Source of the DNA: Candidatus Margulisiibacteriota bacterium
GTDB taxonomy: Bacteria; Margulisbacteria; Marinamargulisbacteria; DT-59
DNA: 11,434 bases
Reading direction: 5' to 3'
Assembly: GCA_013215865.1 (NCBI GenBank)
Contig: JABSQL010000213.1
Span: 1-11,434 of the forward strand
Program-made: the position numbers and the translations under genes
The notes under the pieces: model-generated
Told to the model about the DNA's origin: nothing
Seen by the model: only the letters and a program-made list of their open reading frames with translations
The model's database searches: none
Shown: positions 1 through 7,156 of the stretch, in pieces
How the letters are laid out: each line of letters begins with the position of its first letter
How positions within the stretch are numbered: the first letter of the stretch is position 1

Positions 1-1
1 A

Positions 2-424
2 ACAGATATCATCCGCACCTTGGGCCAATCTTCTCACACGATGATTTTCCCCATTCACCCACGAACAAGACAAGCTTTGACCCGCCACAATATCACCCCC
101 AACCCAAATATCATCATGACCGACCCTGTTGGCTATCTAGAAATGATCACCCTACTAGAACATTCAGAACGGGTCATTACAGACAGTGGCGGCTTGCAAA
201 AAGAAGCTCTGTTCATGAAAAAACCGTGCATCACAGTCAGAGATACCACAGAATGGGTTGAAACAGTTCAAACAGGTTGGAACACCCTCGTGATGGACTC
301 TCCTACCAAACTCAATCAAGATAAACTCAACCTTGCTCTCAACAAAACCCCTCTCACTCACGCATTACCAAACCCCTATGGCTCTGGAGATGCCGCTGAA
401 AAAATTGTGGCCCTCATATCATGA
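2..424 (+). CDS. UDP-N-acetylglucosamine 2-epimerase family protein (WbpI-like), C-terminal part only
   Basis: This is the 3' end of a gene that enters from the left edge; the frame is open from base 2, so the true start lies outside the window. The roughly 140 visible residues match the C-terminal Rossmann domain of non-hydrolysing nucleotide-sugar 2-epimerases. They show HPRT (sugar-nucleotide region), then TDSGGLQKEA (codons from 179), then KPC and TEWVET (248-265), and end in the NPYGSGDAAEKI tail. The TEWVET form, rather than TERTEG or TERPE, is more usual in the WbpI-like branch that epimerises UDP-2,3-diacetamido-glucuronate; this assignment is from memory of the family and is tentative, so plain UDP-GlcNAc epimerase remains possible. 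The stop overlaps the start of the next epimerase gene as ATGA (421-424), so the two are probably translated together. Codons are rich in C at the third position, as in its neighbour. Confidence 0.85.
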   Translation, partial: TDIIRTLGQSSHTMIFPIHPRTRQALTRHNITPNPNIIMTDPVGYLEMITLLEHSERVITDSGGLQKEALFMKKPCITVRDTTEWVETVQTGWNTLVMDSPTKLNQDKLNLALNKTPLTHALPNPYGSGDAAEKIVALIS

Positions 425-1542
425 AAAAAATACGCTTTATCTTCGGCACCCGACCCGAAGCCATTAAATGTGCACCCCTGATTATTGAACTCAAAAAACA
501 CCCTCAACAATTTGACGTAACCGTCTTGGTGACAGCCCAACATCGTGAAATGCTGGACCAAGTGATCTCTTTTTTTGAAATTCCCGTGGACGATGACCTC
601 AATTTAATGACACCCAATCAAAATTTATCACAACTTACATCAGACGCCATTCGCCAGATAACACCCATTCTCAAAAAAAACCGACCGGATGTTGTCATCG
701 TTCAAGGCGATACCACCACCGCATATGTAGGTGCTCTTGCTGCTTTCTATCAAAAGATACCTGTTGCTCACCTCGAAGCAGGACTGCGCAGTTTTGACCC
801 CTACTCCCCTTTCCCAGAAGAAATGAACCGAAAACTCATCTCACAACTCGCCACCTATCACTTTGCACCAACTGACAAGGCTGTCGAAAATCTGAATACA
901 GAAGGCATTAAAAAACACGTGTACATGGTCGGTAATACCGTTGTGGATGCTCTCCATATCGGACTCGAAAAACTCAAACAGTTGGATAGAACCCCCATTC
1001 AATCTCATTTTTCACAAGTCAACTTTTCTAACCGCATCATCTACGTCACAGGCCATAGACGTGAAAACCTCGGCGAACCTTTAACCAATATTTGCCAAGC
1101 ATTATCTGATATCACTGAAAACTTTGAGGATGTCGAAATTATATATCCTGTACATAAAAATCCTCAGGTTCAGGACATTGTTCAGAAAGCGCTTTCAGGT
1201 AAACCCAGAATTCATTTGATAGATCCTCTGGATTATACCCATCAGCTTTGGTTGATGGAAAAGTGTCACTTCATCATTACAGATTCTGGCGGTATTCAAG
1301 AAGAAGCGCCTTCGCTTGGAAAACCTGTTTTGGTCACCCGCAATGTCACGGAAAGAACAGAAGGTATTCAAAATGGGTCCGCCAAACTTGTCGGTTCTGA
1401 CACCCAGTCTATACTGGAATCTGCTTCGCAATTGTTGTCGGGGAATAACCTGTTTGATAGGATGTCTGCTTCTGGGAATCCTTATGGGGATGGGCAGGCG
1501 GTGGAACGGGTAGTGGGGGTTTTGGGGAAGAGTTTGAATTAA
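421..1542 (+). CDS. wecB: UDP-N-acetylglucosamine 2-epimerase (non-hydrolysing)
   Basis: This is a full-length 373-residue member of the WecB family, which interconverts UDP-GlcNAc and UDP-ManNAc in the cytoplasm to supply ManNAc-type sugars for surface glycans. The N-terminal FGTRPEAIK (residues 8-16) carries the Arg11 and Lys16 equivalents of the active site. QGDTTT (95-100) holds Asp97, HLEAGLRS (117-124) holds Glu119, PEEMNR (132-137) holds Glu133/134, and TGHRREN (210-216) holds His212; these fit the known catalytic Asp, Glu, Glu and His of E. coli WecB within one or two positions. DSGGIQEEAPSLGKP and TERTEG follow in the C-terminal domain. The ATG overlaps the preceding stop, and no Shine-Dalgarno motif is visible, so coupling is likely. 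The last 110 bases are strikingly G-rich, unlike the C-rich start of the gene. The TAA stop lies in a TTAA palindrome shared with the convergent GNAT gene. Confidence 0.95.
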   Translation: MKKIRFIFGTRPEAIKCAPLIIELKKHPQQFDVTVLVTAQHREMLDQVISFFEIPVDDDLNLMTPNQNLSQLTSDAIRQITPILKKNRPDVVIVQGDTTTAYVGALAAFYQKIPVAHLEAGLRSFDPYSPFPEEMNRKLISQLATYHFAPTDKAVENLNTEGIKKHVYMVGNTVVDALHIGLEKLKQLDRTPIQSHFSQVNFSNRIIYVTGHRRENLGEPLTNICQALSDITENFEDVEIIYPVHKNPQVQDIVQKALSGKPRIHLIDPLDYTHQLWLMEKCHFIITDSGGIQEEAPSLGKPVLVTRNVTERTEGIQNGSAKLVGSDTQSILESASQLLSGNNLFDRMSASGNPYGDGQAVERVVGVLGKSLN

Positions 1543-2087
1543 AGCTGTTGCTCGAATCTGGACCTATTAATAACACAAATATAATTGTCCAGTTCCTTGC
1601 CATCATCTGTCACATAATCTTTCGATATTATGCGTTCCAACATAAACTTGTTTTTCTCCAATATTCGCCTAGATGCTTCATGGCCTTCAAAATAACCCGC
1701 CCTAATCTGTTCTAAATCAAAAGTATAAAACAATATCTCTAACATTTTTGCCACAGTTTCAGATGCAAGCCCCTTACCTTGAAAGTCGGGGTGCCCAATA
1801 ACAAAACTGATTTCACAGCTCTTTTCCTCCCAGTTAATATTCGGACAGGTGAAGGTACCACTCAATATTAAACTGACATTATCAAATATTGCAAAATGCT
1901 TTGTACTTATAGTTTCTTCAAGATGAAACAAAACATAGTTACGAATATTATCATCTGACTGCATATTTTTTTTGATGCGCAGAAACCGTGTAACATCTTC
2001 ATCATTAATCCATTCTCTATAGGCATCAGATATATCCTCTAAGTAAAATGGTCTAATGATCAAACGATCCGTTTCAATGGCTGGCAT
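1539..2087 (-). CDS. GNAT-family N-acetyltransferase (RimJ/RimL-like; possible amino-sugar acyltransferase)
   Basis: The product of about 182 residues is a GNAT acetyltransferase using acetyl-CoA. It opens with the typical ETDRLIIRPF strand and has the YREWINDEDVTRFL segment. The acetyl-CoA loop is QGKGLASE (residues 103-110 from the chosen start), and the closing motif is EASRRILEKNKFMLE. Annotation pipelines would call it RimJ/RimL-like, but a W-x-N-D-x-x-V-x-R-F pattern and the sugar locus suggest it may acylate an amino sugar, as PseH does; that is inference. I chose the first ATG (2087) because ETDRL normally lies close to the N-terminus. The frame stays open to a GTG at 2111 and a TTG at 2129, and a weak promoter would place the RNA start at about the GTG. 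No Shine-Dalgarno supports any of the three. It stands alone on this strand, and its stop overlaps the wecB stop by 4 bp, leaving no space for a terminator. Confidence 0.85.
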   Translation of the reverse strand: MPAIETDRLIIRPFYLEDISDAYREWINDEDVTRFLRIKKNMQSDDNIRNYVLFHLEETISTKHFAIFDNVSLILSGTFTCPNINWEEKSCEISFVIGHPDFQGKGLASETVAKMLEILFYTFDLEQIRAGYFEGHEASRRILEKNKFMLERIISKDYVTDDGKELDNYICVINRSRFEQQL

Positions 2088-2119
2088 ATATTGTTTTTCA
2101 AATTTGTTCACAGGTAAAT

Positions 2120-2148
2120 AGTTAACCAACCGGACAGCTACTCGTCAA
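2120..2148 (-). promoter_or_regulatory. Possible promoter for the GNAT gene
   Basis: On the minus strand, TTGACG (2148-2143, five of six matches to the -35 consensus) is followed after 17 bp by TTAACT (2125-2120, three of six matches to the -10). The predicted RNA start lies near 2112, just before an in-frame GTG at 2111. The -10 is poor, so this is a weak call. It overlaps the -35 of the plus-strand promoter for the oxidoreductase gene at 2178. Confidence 0.25.
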
Positions 2149-2170
2149 TACAATCATACATTTGTATACT
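2142..2170 (+). promoter_or_regulatory. Putative sigma70-type promoter abutting the oxidoreductase start codon
   Basis: TCGTCA (2142-2147, four of six -35 matches), a 17-bp spacer and TATACT (2165-2170, five of six -10 matches) lie directly before the ATG at 2178. Only seven bases separate the -10 from the ATG, so transcription would be expected to begin at or next to the A of the start codon. No Shine-Dalgarno is present. The mRNA would be leaderless if this promoter is real. Confidence 0.45.
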
Positions 2171-2177
2171 ATTGGTC

Positions 2178-3203
2178 ATGAACATTGCACTCATTGGTCC
2201 AGGAAGAATGGGTATGGCTTATGCAAAAATAGTTACTCAGCATTCAAAAGCCAATTTAATTGCTGTTTGTGGGAATACAGAAAAAACCACCCTTCAAAAT
2301 GCTGGCATACTGGATGTACCCCTATATTTTAATAACAACTGGAACCAGATGTTTAATACTCATCCAGAAATTGAAGCCGTTATTATTACAACCTCAGAGT
2401 GGGCCCATACAGAACCCTTTATTGAAGCCGTTAAACGTAATATCCACGTTATTATTGAAAAACCTCTCACCATATGCCCCAGTGATCTAGAAAAAATGAT
2501 CTCAGAAACGTCTCTTTCTTCTAGCCAAATTTTTGTTTGTTTTACCTGTAGATTTGATAGTCGGTTTCAACAAGCTTATCACTCACTCCAAACCCAAAGT
2601 ATTGGGGATATTGGATACATGTTTTCTCGCAGAAATTCTGACAATGTCACTGCATCTAGGGTTTCTGGCAAGATTCCAATGGCCTACTGGATTGCAGGAC
2701 ATGATATAGATTTAATGCGTTGGTTTACTGGCAGTGAAGTTTCACAGGTAACAGCCTTTCAAGGAAACCAAAATAAAGCAGGAAACTATTATCATATAAA
2801 TCTTCTGTTTGAGAACGAATCCAGGGGCCTTATTGAAACCTCCTGGCTAAATAAACCTCTGCCAGGAATCCATCATTCTCGATTTGATATTGAAGGAACA
2901 GAAGGTAAAATTGAAATTGATATCAGCACTCCAATTGTTAAACACACGATCCCTTCAAATATCATTGCCATACCAGATCTCCATGACACTGTCCCCATCG
3001 GAAACACCTTAACAGGAGCGACCCCCAACATGATTCAGCATTTTATAAATGTGTTAAACGGAGAAGAACCCGCATTAATTAAATTCAAAGATGGGGTACA
3101 AGCAAATCGGGTGTGTCAGGCTGTTGAAGAATCACTAAAGTTAGGCAAAACCATCTCTCTAGATTCATCTGGTTTGGTAGTGAGAGAATCTATTAGAGTA
3201 TAA
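2178..3203 (+). CDS. Gfo/Idh/MocA-family NAD(P)-dependent oxidoreductase
   Basis: The protein has 341 residues. It carries an N-terminal Rossmann fold with GPGRMG (residues 7-12) for NAD(P) binding. EKPL (94-97) holds the usual catalytic lysine (Lys95), and the C-terminal alpha/beta domain has the GHDIDLMRW segment (174-182) with the active-site histidine. This family oxidises or reduces sugar hydroxyl and keto groups. In polysaccharide loci, members such as WbpB make 3-keto sugars for transamination; the substrate here is unknown. I chose the ATG at 2178 over the in-frame TTG at 2172 because the Rossmann strand starts immediately after it. It stands alone between two minus-strand units with its own putative promoter. 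Its last 88 bases overlap the 3' end of the convergent GT-like gene, and residues after SLD look like a run-on tail. Confidence 0.9.
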   Translation: MNIALIGPGRMGMAYAKIVTQHSKANLIAVCGNTEKTTLQNAGILDVPLYFNNNWNQMFNTHPEIEAVIITTSEWAHTEPFIEAVKRNIHVIIEKPLTICPSDLEKMISETSLSSSQIFVCFTCRFDSRFQQAYHSLQTQSIGDIGYMFSRRNSDNVTASRVSGKIPMAYWIAGHDIDLMRWFTGSEVSQVTAFQGNQNKAGNYYHINLLFENESRGLIETSWLNKPLPGIHHSRFDIEGTEGKIEIDISTPIVKHTIPSNIIAIPDLHDTVPIGNTLTGATPNMIQHFINVLNGEEPALIKFKDGVQANRVCQAVEESLKLGKTISLDSSGLVVRESIRV

Positions 3204-4540
3204 TAGCGATTTATAACGCCACCATCAAAAACGAGATCCCTTGATAAGCGCTTCCAATCTGCAGAAAAATCCTGTTTCTGCATCAGTCTATTCTGTACTG
3301 TTGATAAGAAGTTTTCTTTATTTTTTACACATTGAACAGACTGCAAAAAATCAAATATATTGACATCAAAATCGTAAAAATCTACCAAAACACTTTTCAC
3401 TCCGCATATCGCTGCCCAAATCACAGTTGATGAAAAAGTAGCTACAAAAATATCCCCTATAGGCATTACATCATATAGACGCTCTTCCAAAATATGACAT
3501 TTATATTTTTGTTCCAGGAATTCATAATCTTCTCGCTTCATTTTGGGGTGTAGCGATAAAAATAGATTTTGATTCTGTTGATCTAATGTATCTATAATAA
3601 AATGTATCTCTTTCCAATGCTGATCCCAGTCCATTAGATTGTGCTCAGCAAACTGAGGAAGGGCGCAAAGTATAACTTTTTTGAGACTATCTCCACCATA
3701 ACGATTCATAAGCGTCTCTCTCACGTTTATTCTATTTGTATAAGCCAAATATAAATTGTCGTAAGCAGCATCCCCAACAATACGAAGTTTAGAGTCAGGA
3801 ACCCGATTCGATGTATAACGATTCAAGCTATGACTGCTATCCATACAGACCATATCGACAAGCCCATTACCAATGTACCAAGGATAGTCTGACAACACCC
3901 CAAATTTCTGAAGCGCTATTTGGGTTGAAGGGTTATAAAATATACACTCTAATTTTTTGGCTTTTAGAATAGACTGGGGCATTCTTTTGACAAGCCAACG
4001 CAAAATAAACGGGCTATTCCAAGACAAAGTCAACCAAGGTTTTTTTTGGTTAGATATCATGGGGCCCACTTCTGAAGAATACACCAAGTATGGAACAAAA
4101 GTAGGAATTCCATTTTCCTTACAGACTTTCAGAACCGAAGGTTCTAAGCCTAAGTGACGATCCCCATTTAACATCACTATGTCTGGTTCAAATTGTGAAA
4201 ACATGTCATTAATCCAATTGTATTCCGTCCTGAATTCCTTCAAATATTTTTGCACATGAAACGGCGTCAGAAATGTGGAGTAATAGAAGTGCCGATAAAG
4301 GAAACTGGCAAAACGCCTCAGAGATAACAGTTTACTACTTTTAGATTTTAAGCGTCCAGAAATTGTTTTAAATGATTCGACTGAAAATCCAGATTCTCTT
4401 ACTAAGTTTTTATTTCTATCATCGTATAGTAAGAATAAGAATGATAGACAGCTATCTATTCTCTTTAATTTTTGACATAAGAGAATTTGGTCTTGTAATC
4501 GCTGAGGCATATTCCCCAGAACAAGAACTCGTTTTTTCAT
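3116..4540 (-). CDS. Putative GT-B-like glycosyltransferase (surface polysaccharide)
   Basis: I do not recognise a specific family for this 474-residue protein. No signal peptide or membrane span is evident, so it is probably cytosolic or membrane-peripheral. It starts with a Rossmann-like strand, MKKRVLVLGN. A second half resembles the C-terminal domain of GT-B transferases, CDP-glycerol transferases and 2-epimerases: RIVGDAAYDN (253-262), then LFLSLHPKM (326-334), then EERLYDVMPIGDIFVATFSSTVIWAA (352-377), then GVKSVLVDFYDFD. The last block is the typical acceptor/donor-binding serine-rich loop followed by a 'G-x-x-x-V-L' strand. The gene overlaps the upstream aminotransferase by ATGA, so the two form an operon and probably act on the same sugar. 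The last 28 codons run into the oppositely oriented oxidoreductase gene. A sugar-phosphate transferase or an enzyme with the epimerase fold cannot be excluded. Confidence 0.6.
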   Translation of the reverse strand: MKKRVLVLGNMPQRLQDQILLCQKLKRIDSCLSFLFLLYDDRNKNLVRESGFSVESFKTISGRLKSKSSKLLSLRRFASFLYRHFYYSTFLTPFHVQKYLKEFRTEYNWINDMFSQFEPDIVMLNGDRHLGLEPSVLKVCKENGIPTFVPYLVYSSEVGPMISNQKKPWLTLSWNSPFILRWLVKRMPQSILKAKKLECIFYNPSTQIALQKFGVLSDYPWYIGNGLVDMVCMDSSHSLNRYTSNRVPDSKLRIVGDAAYDNLYLAYTNRINVRETLMNRYGGDSLKKVILCALPQFAEHNLMDWDQHWKEIHFIIDTLDQQNQNLFLSLHPKMKREDYEFLEQKYKCHILEERLYDVMPIGDIFVATFSSTVIWAAICGVKSVLVDFYDFDVNIFDFLQSVQCVKNKENFLSTVQNRLMQKQDFSADWKRLSRDLVFDGGVINRYYTLIDSLTTKPDESREMVLPNFSDSSTA

Positions 4541-5865
4541 GTCACTTTAGCAGCAGTCAACCGTCTTAAACCAGCATGCTTTACAGGACCCTTTAACCGT
4601 TTGAGCACTGTATTTTGCTGAATCGCTTTTGCGATATCAGAGAATGCTGCTTCAGAGGCCATCAAAAATGACTTTATCTGTTGATCTGAATAAACAGAGG
4701 TTGGATAAATAGCTGAACCTGTTAAAAAGCCCATTTCCATCATCTCTTGCGTAAAAAAAGTTTGGACGACATCTCCATCTGCATAATCAAAGGACACATG
4801 CAGTAGAGGGTCGATACCCATAATCTTCATTTTAACCCCCGCCCTTACTGCTGCTTCATTGAGCCCTTTTCGGATAGCCTTACCATGATTTACAACCATT
4901 TTCTGTGCCTCAATAGATTTCATTTTCTTTAACGTGGCTAAACCAGCTGAAAATCCAACCCGTTCAGTCCAATAGGTACTGCTTATAAATGTCTCTTGGG
5001 CAGCCTCCATTATTTTACGTTTCCCAATAACTGCAGATATGGGGTGTCCGTTTCCAATCGCTTTCCCAAAAATAGCCATGTCAGGCTCCACATTGAAATT
5101 TTTATGTGCACCACCATAATTAAGCCGAAATCCAGATGTTATTTCATCAAAAATGAGGATAACATTATATTTTTGTGATAACAGCTTTACTTCTTTCAGA
5201 AATTGAATATCTATTGTTTCTCGAACAGGCTCCATGATGATTGCTGCAACATCTTCATGATGGCAATGTAAAATCTTCTCAACAGCATTTATATCTCCAA
5301 ACTGAAATGGGTATGTCGTATTCCCTAAACCCTCTGGCACACCTTTGGGATCAATTCCTGGCAATAACTGCTTATCCAACTGCTTCTCATCCCCAATATT
5401 GGAAGATAAATACCAATCATGCCACCCATGGTACCCACAAAATACTACTTTTTCTTTACCTGATGCAGCCCTTGCGATTCTAATAGCGATACAACATGCC
5501 TCTCCACCCGTTCTAGAAAACCGCACTTGATCAGCCCAGGAGTGGCAACCTAGAAGCTCTTTAGCAAAGGCTATCTCCTCCCAAGAATTCAATGTTGATA
5601 TGGACCCTTTTTTTATGGATTCGATAACAGCGGTATTCACGTCATCATCCGCATAACCTAAAATACATGTCCCTACACTCATATGAGAAAAATCAAGATA
5701 TGATTTCCCATCCAGATCCCAAATTTGGCAGCCCTTTGCTTTTTCATAGTAGGCCGGCCACTGATCTGGCAGAAACATTTCAGGCTGCTTAGAAAGCAAT
5801 TGATTTCCACCCGGTATAATATTTTTTGCTTCTTGCCAAAGATTTTGTCCGGAAAACATTTTCAT
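4537..5865 (-). CDS. Class III PLP aminotransferase, glutamate-1-semialdehyde aminomutase-like
   Basis: The 442-residue protein belongs to the class III (fold type I) PLP enzymes and most resembles glutamate-1-semialdehyde 2,1-aminomutase. Visible motifs are WDLDGKSYLDF (49-59), SRTGGEACCIAIRIAR (117-132, phosphate-binding region), YHGWHDW (145-151, stacking on PLP), IFDEITSGFR (238-247, with Asp240 holding the pyridine nitrogen) and FGKAIGNGHPISA (266-278, with Lys268 as the Schiff-base lysine). In HemL proper the middle motif reads DEVMTGFR. The difference, together with the location in a sugar locus rather than a haem operon, suggests transamination of a keto sugar or sugar-derived aldehyde; the substrate is unknown. 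It is first in a two-gene minus-strand operon and overlaps the GT-like gene by 4 bp. The chosen ATG is preceded by a -10-like box eight bases away and by no Shine-Dalgarno. A second ATG two codons later is equally possible. Confidence 0.9.
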   Translation of the reverse strand: MKMFSGQNLWQEAKNIIPGGNQLLSKQPEMFLPDQWPAYYEKAKGCQIWDLDGKSYLDFSHMSVGTCILGYADDDVNTAVIESIKKGSISTLNSWEEIAFAKELLGCHSWADQVRFSRTGGEACCIAIRIARAASGKEKVVFCGYHGWHDWYLSSNIGDEKQLDKQLLPGIDPKGVPEGLGNTTYPFQFGDINAVEKILHCHHEDVAAIIMEPVRETIDIQFLKEVKLLSQKYNVILIFDEITSGFRLNYGGAHKNFNVEPDMAIFGKAIGNGHPISAVIGKRKIMEAAQETFISSTYWTERVGFSAGLATLKKMKSIEAQKMVVNHGKAIRKGLNEAAVRAGVKMKIMGIDPLLHVSFDYADGDVVQTFFTQEMMEMGFLTGSAIYPTSVYSDQQIKSFLMASEAAFSDIAKAIQQNTVLKRLKGPVKHAGLRRLTAAKVT

Positions 5866-5873
5866 AAAGTATC

Positions 5874-5902
5874 ATTTTATGCCTAATTAATAAAGAGGTC
5901 GT
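5874..5902 (-). promoter_or_regulatory. Possible promoter for the aminotransferase/GT operon
   Basis: On the minus strand TAAAAT (5879-5874) matches five of six -10 positions and ends eight bases before the ATG at 5865. The hexamer 17 bp upstream is ACGACC (5902-5897), a weak -35 keeping only GAC. RNA would start at or beside the ATG. It lies back-to-back with the divergent wbuX promoter, with one base between the two -35 boxes. Confidence 0.35.
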
Positions 5903-5903
5903 A

Positions 5904-5932
5904 TTGACTATTCATACTCCAACCTATTTAAT
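5904..5932 (+). promoter_or_regulatory. Sigma70-type promoter for the amidotransferase operon
   Basis: TTGACT (5904-5909, five of six) and TTTAAT (5927-5932, five of six) are separated by the ideal 17 bp, making this the strongest promoter match in the window. RNA would start about 5939-5940, leaving only four or five bases before the ATG at 5944, too short for a Shine-Dalgarno. No terminator-like hairpin is visible in the 78-bp gap. All six downstream genes are packed closely enough to be read from here. Confidence 0.6.
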
Positions 5933-5943
5933 GTGTCCTATCT

Positions 5944-7149
5944 ATGGAACTGAAACGATGTACAAAATGCGTACTACCTGAAACCCATGAAACGATTCTT
6001 TTCGATGAAAATGGGACATGCAATATTTGTTCTGTACAGGTAACCAAGCAAACAGGGATTGATTGGGATCAGCGCAAAAAAGATCTCGATAAATTAGTAG
6101 AGGCCCATCGCGGAAAATACGATTATGATTGCTTAATCCCGTTTAGTGGCGGTAAAGATAGCACTTGGACCTTATATTATCTAGTCAAAAAGTATAAGTT
6201 AAAACCTTTAGTTGTTCGATTTGATCATGGATTTTTAAGAGATACTGTTCAAGACAATTCAAAACGTACTTTTAGACAGCTAGGTGTAGATTGTCTACAC
6301 TTTTCACCCAATTGGAAAGTGGTTCAAAAATTAATGCTACAGAGCTTTCTTGAAAAAGGTGATTTTTGTTGGCACTGTCATACCGGAATTTTTTCCTACC
6401 CTATGCGGGTGGCTCTCCAACACCAAGTTCCCCTTATTTTTTGGGGTGAACCGTCAGCAGAATATACAGCCTATTATAGTTATGACCAAACCGAAGAAGT
6501 AGATGAGAAACGGTTTAATAGGTACGTTAACTTAGGTATCAATGCTGAGGATATGTATATACGTTTGGGTGGCGATATAGATAAACGGGATTTAAAACCA
6601 TATTCTTATCCTCCCCTAAAAGATCTTAAGAAGTTAAATTATCGATCTGTTTGTTTAGGGTCTTACATTCCTTGGGATGTTAAAAAACAGTCTAACATTA
6701 TTTCCAAAGAATTGGGATGGAAAGGAGATGAGGTTGAAAATGTTCCTGAAAAATATAGTTACGAGAAAATCGAATGTTACATGCAAGGAGTACGAGACTA
6801 TATAAAATTCATTAAGCGAGGATATACTCGCCCCTCACACCTCGCCTCAATAGATATTCGCCATAATCGGTTGTCCAGAGCTGATGCTGTTAAAATGATT
6901 CGAAAATATGAAGGGTATCGCCCCCCAAGTTTAGATCTATTCCTGGACTTCATTGGATTGACGGAAGAAGAGTTTATCCAGATTGCTATATCCCATACTG
7001 TTTCTCCGTATAATTTCAAACCTGAATCAATAAAACCAGGAAAGAAAACCCATGACTTTGACCACTGGGAAAAAAGTGGAATTATGAACAAAAAAGAATC
7101 TCAACAACAGTTATCTAGATGGAAAGCACGCCAAAAACCTTCTGAATGA
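5944..7149 (+). CDS. N-acetyl sugar amidotransferase (WbuX/WbpG/PseA-like)
   Basis: The 401-residue protein has the PP-loop ATP pyrophosphatase motif PFSGGKDST (66-74) and two N-terminal CxxC pairs (C6/C9 and C26/C29). A third pair, C142/C145, sits in FCWHCH, so a zinc-binding site is likely. This is the architecture of WbpG, PseA, PtmG and WbuX, which use ATP and ammonia to turn an N-acetyl group on a sugar into an acetamidino group, as in LPS of Pseudomonas O5 and in flagellin nonulosonates. GEPSAEYTAYY (164 onward) follows the cysteine pair. It is first in the six-gene operon, seven bases before the HisF-like partner. Known systems usually also have a HisH-like glutaminase (WbuY) to release ammonia; none is visible in this window. 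The ATG at 5944 fits the family, whose proteins begin a few residues before the first CxxC. The exact sugar substrate cannot be read from sequence. Confidence 0.92.
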   Translation: MELKRCTKCVLPETHETILFDENGTCNICSVQVTKQTGIDWDQRKKDLDKLVEAHRGKYDYDCLIPFSGGKDSTWTLYYLVKKYKLKPLVVRFDHGFLRDTVQDNSKRTFRQLGVDCLHFSPNWKVVQKLMLQSFLEKGDFCWHCHTGIFSYPMRVALQHQVPLIFWGEPSAEYTAYYSYDQTEEVDEKRFNRYVNLGINAEDMYIRLGGDIDKRDLKPYSYPPLKDLKKLNYRSVCLGSYIPWDVKKQSNIISKELGWKGDEVENVPEKYSYEKIECYMQGVRDYIKFIKRGYTRPSHLASIDIRHNRLSRADAVKMIRKYEGYRPPSLDLFLDFIGLTEEEFIQIAISHTVSPYNFKPESIKPGKKTHDFDHWEKSGIMNKKESQQQLSRWKARQKPSE

Positions 7150-7156
7150 CACCTCG

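Noticed and set aside
5866..5943. Riboswitch or structured leader in the divergent gap
   Set aside because: The predicted leaders are only a few bases long, leaving no room for a regulatory RNA.
6798..7091. 97-codon open frame on the minus strand inside the amidotransferase gene
   Set aside because: It is antisense to a well-supported protein with clear motifs, has no recognisable domain and no start signal.
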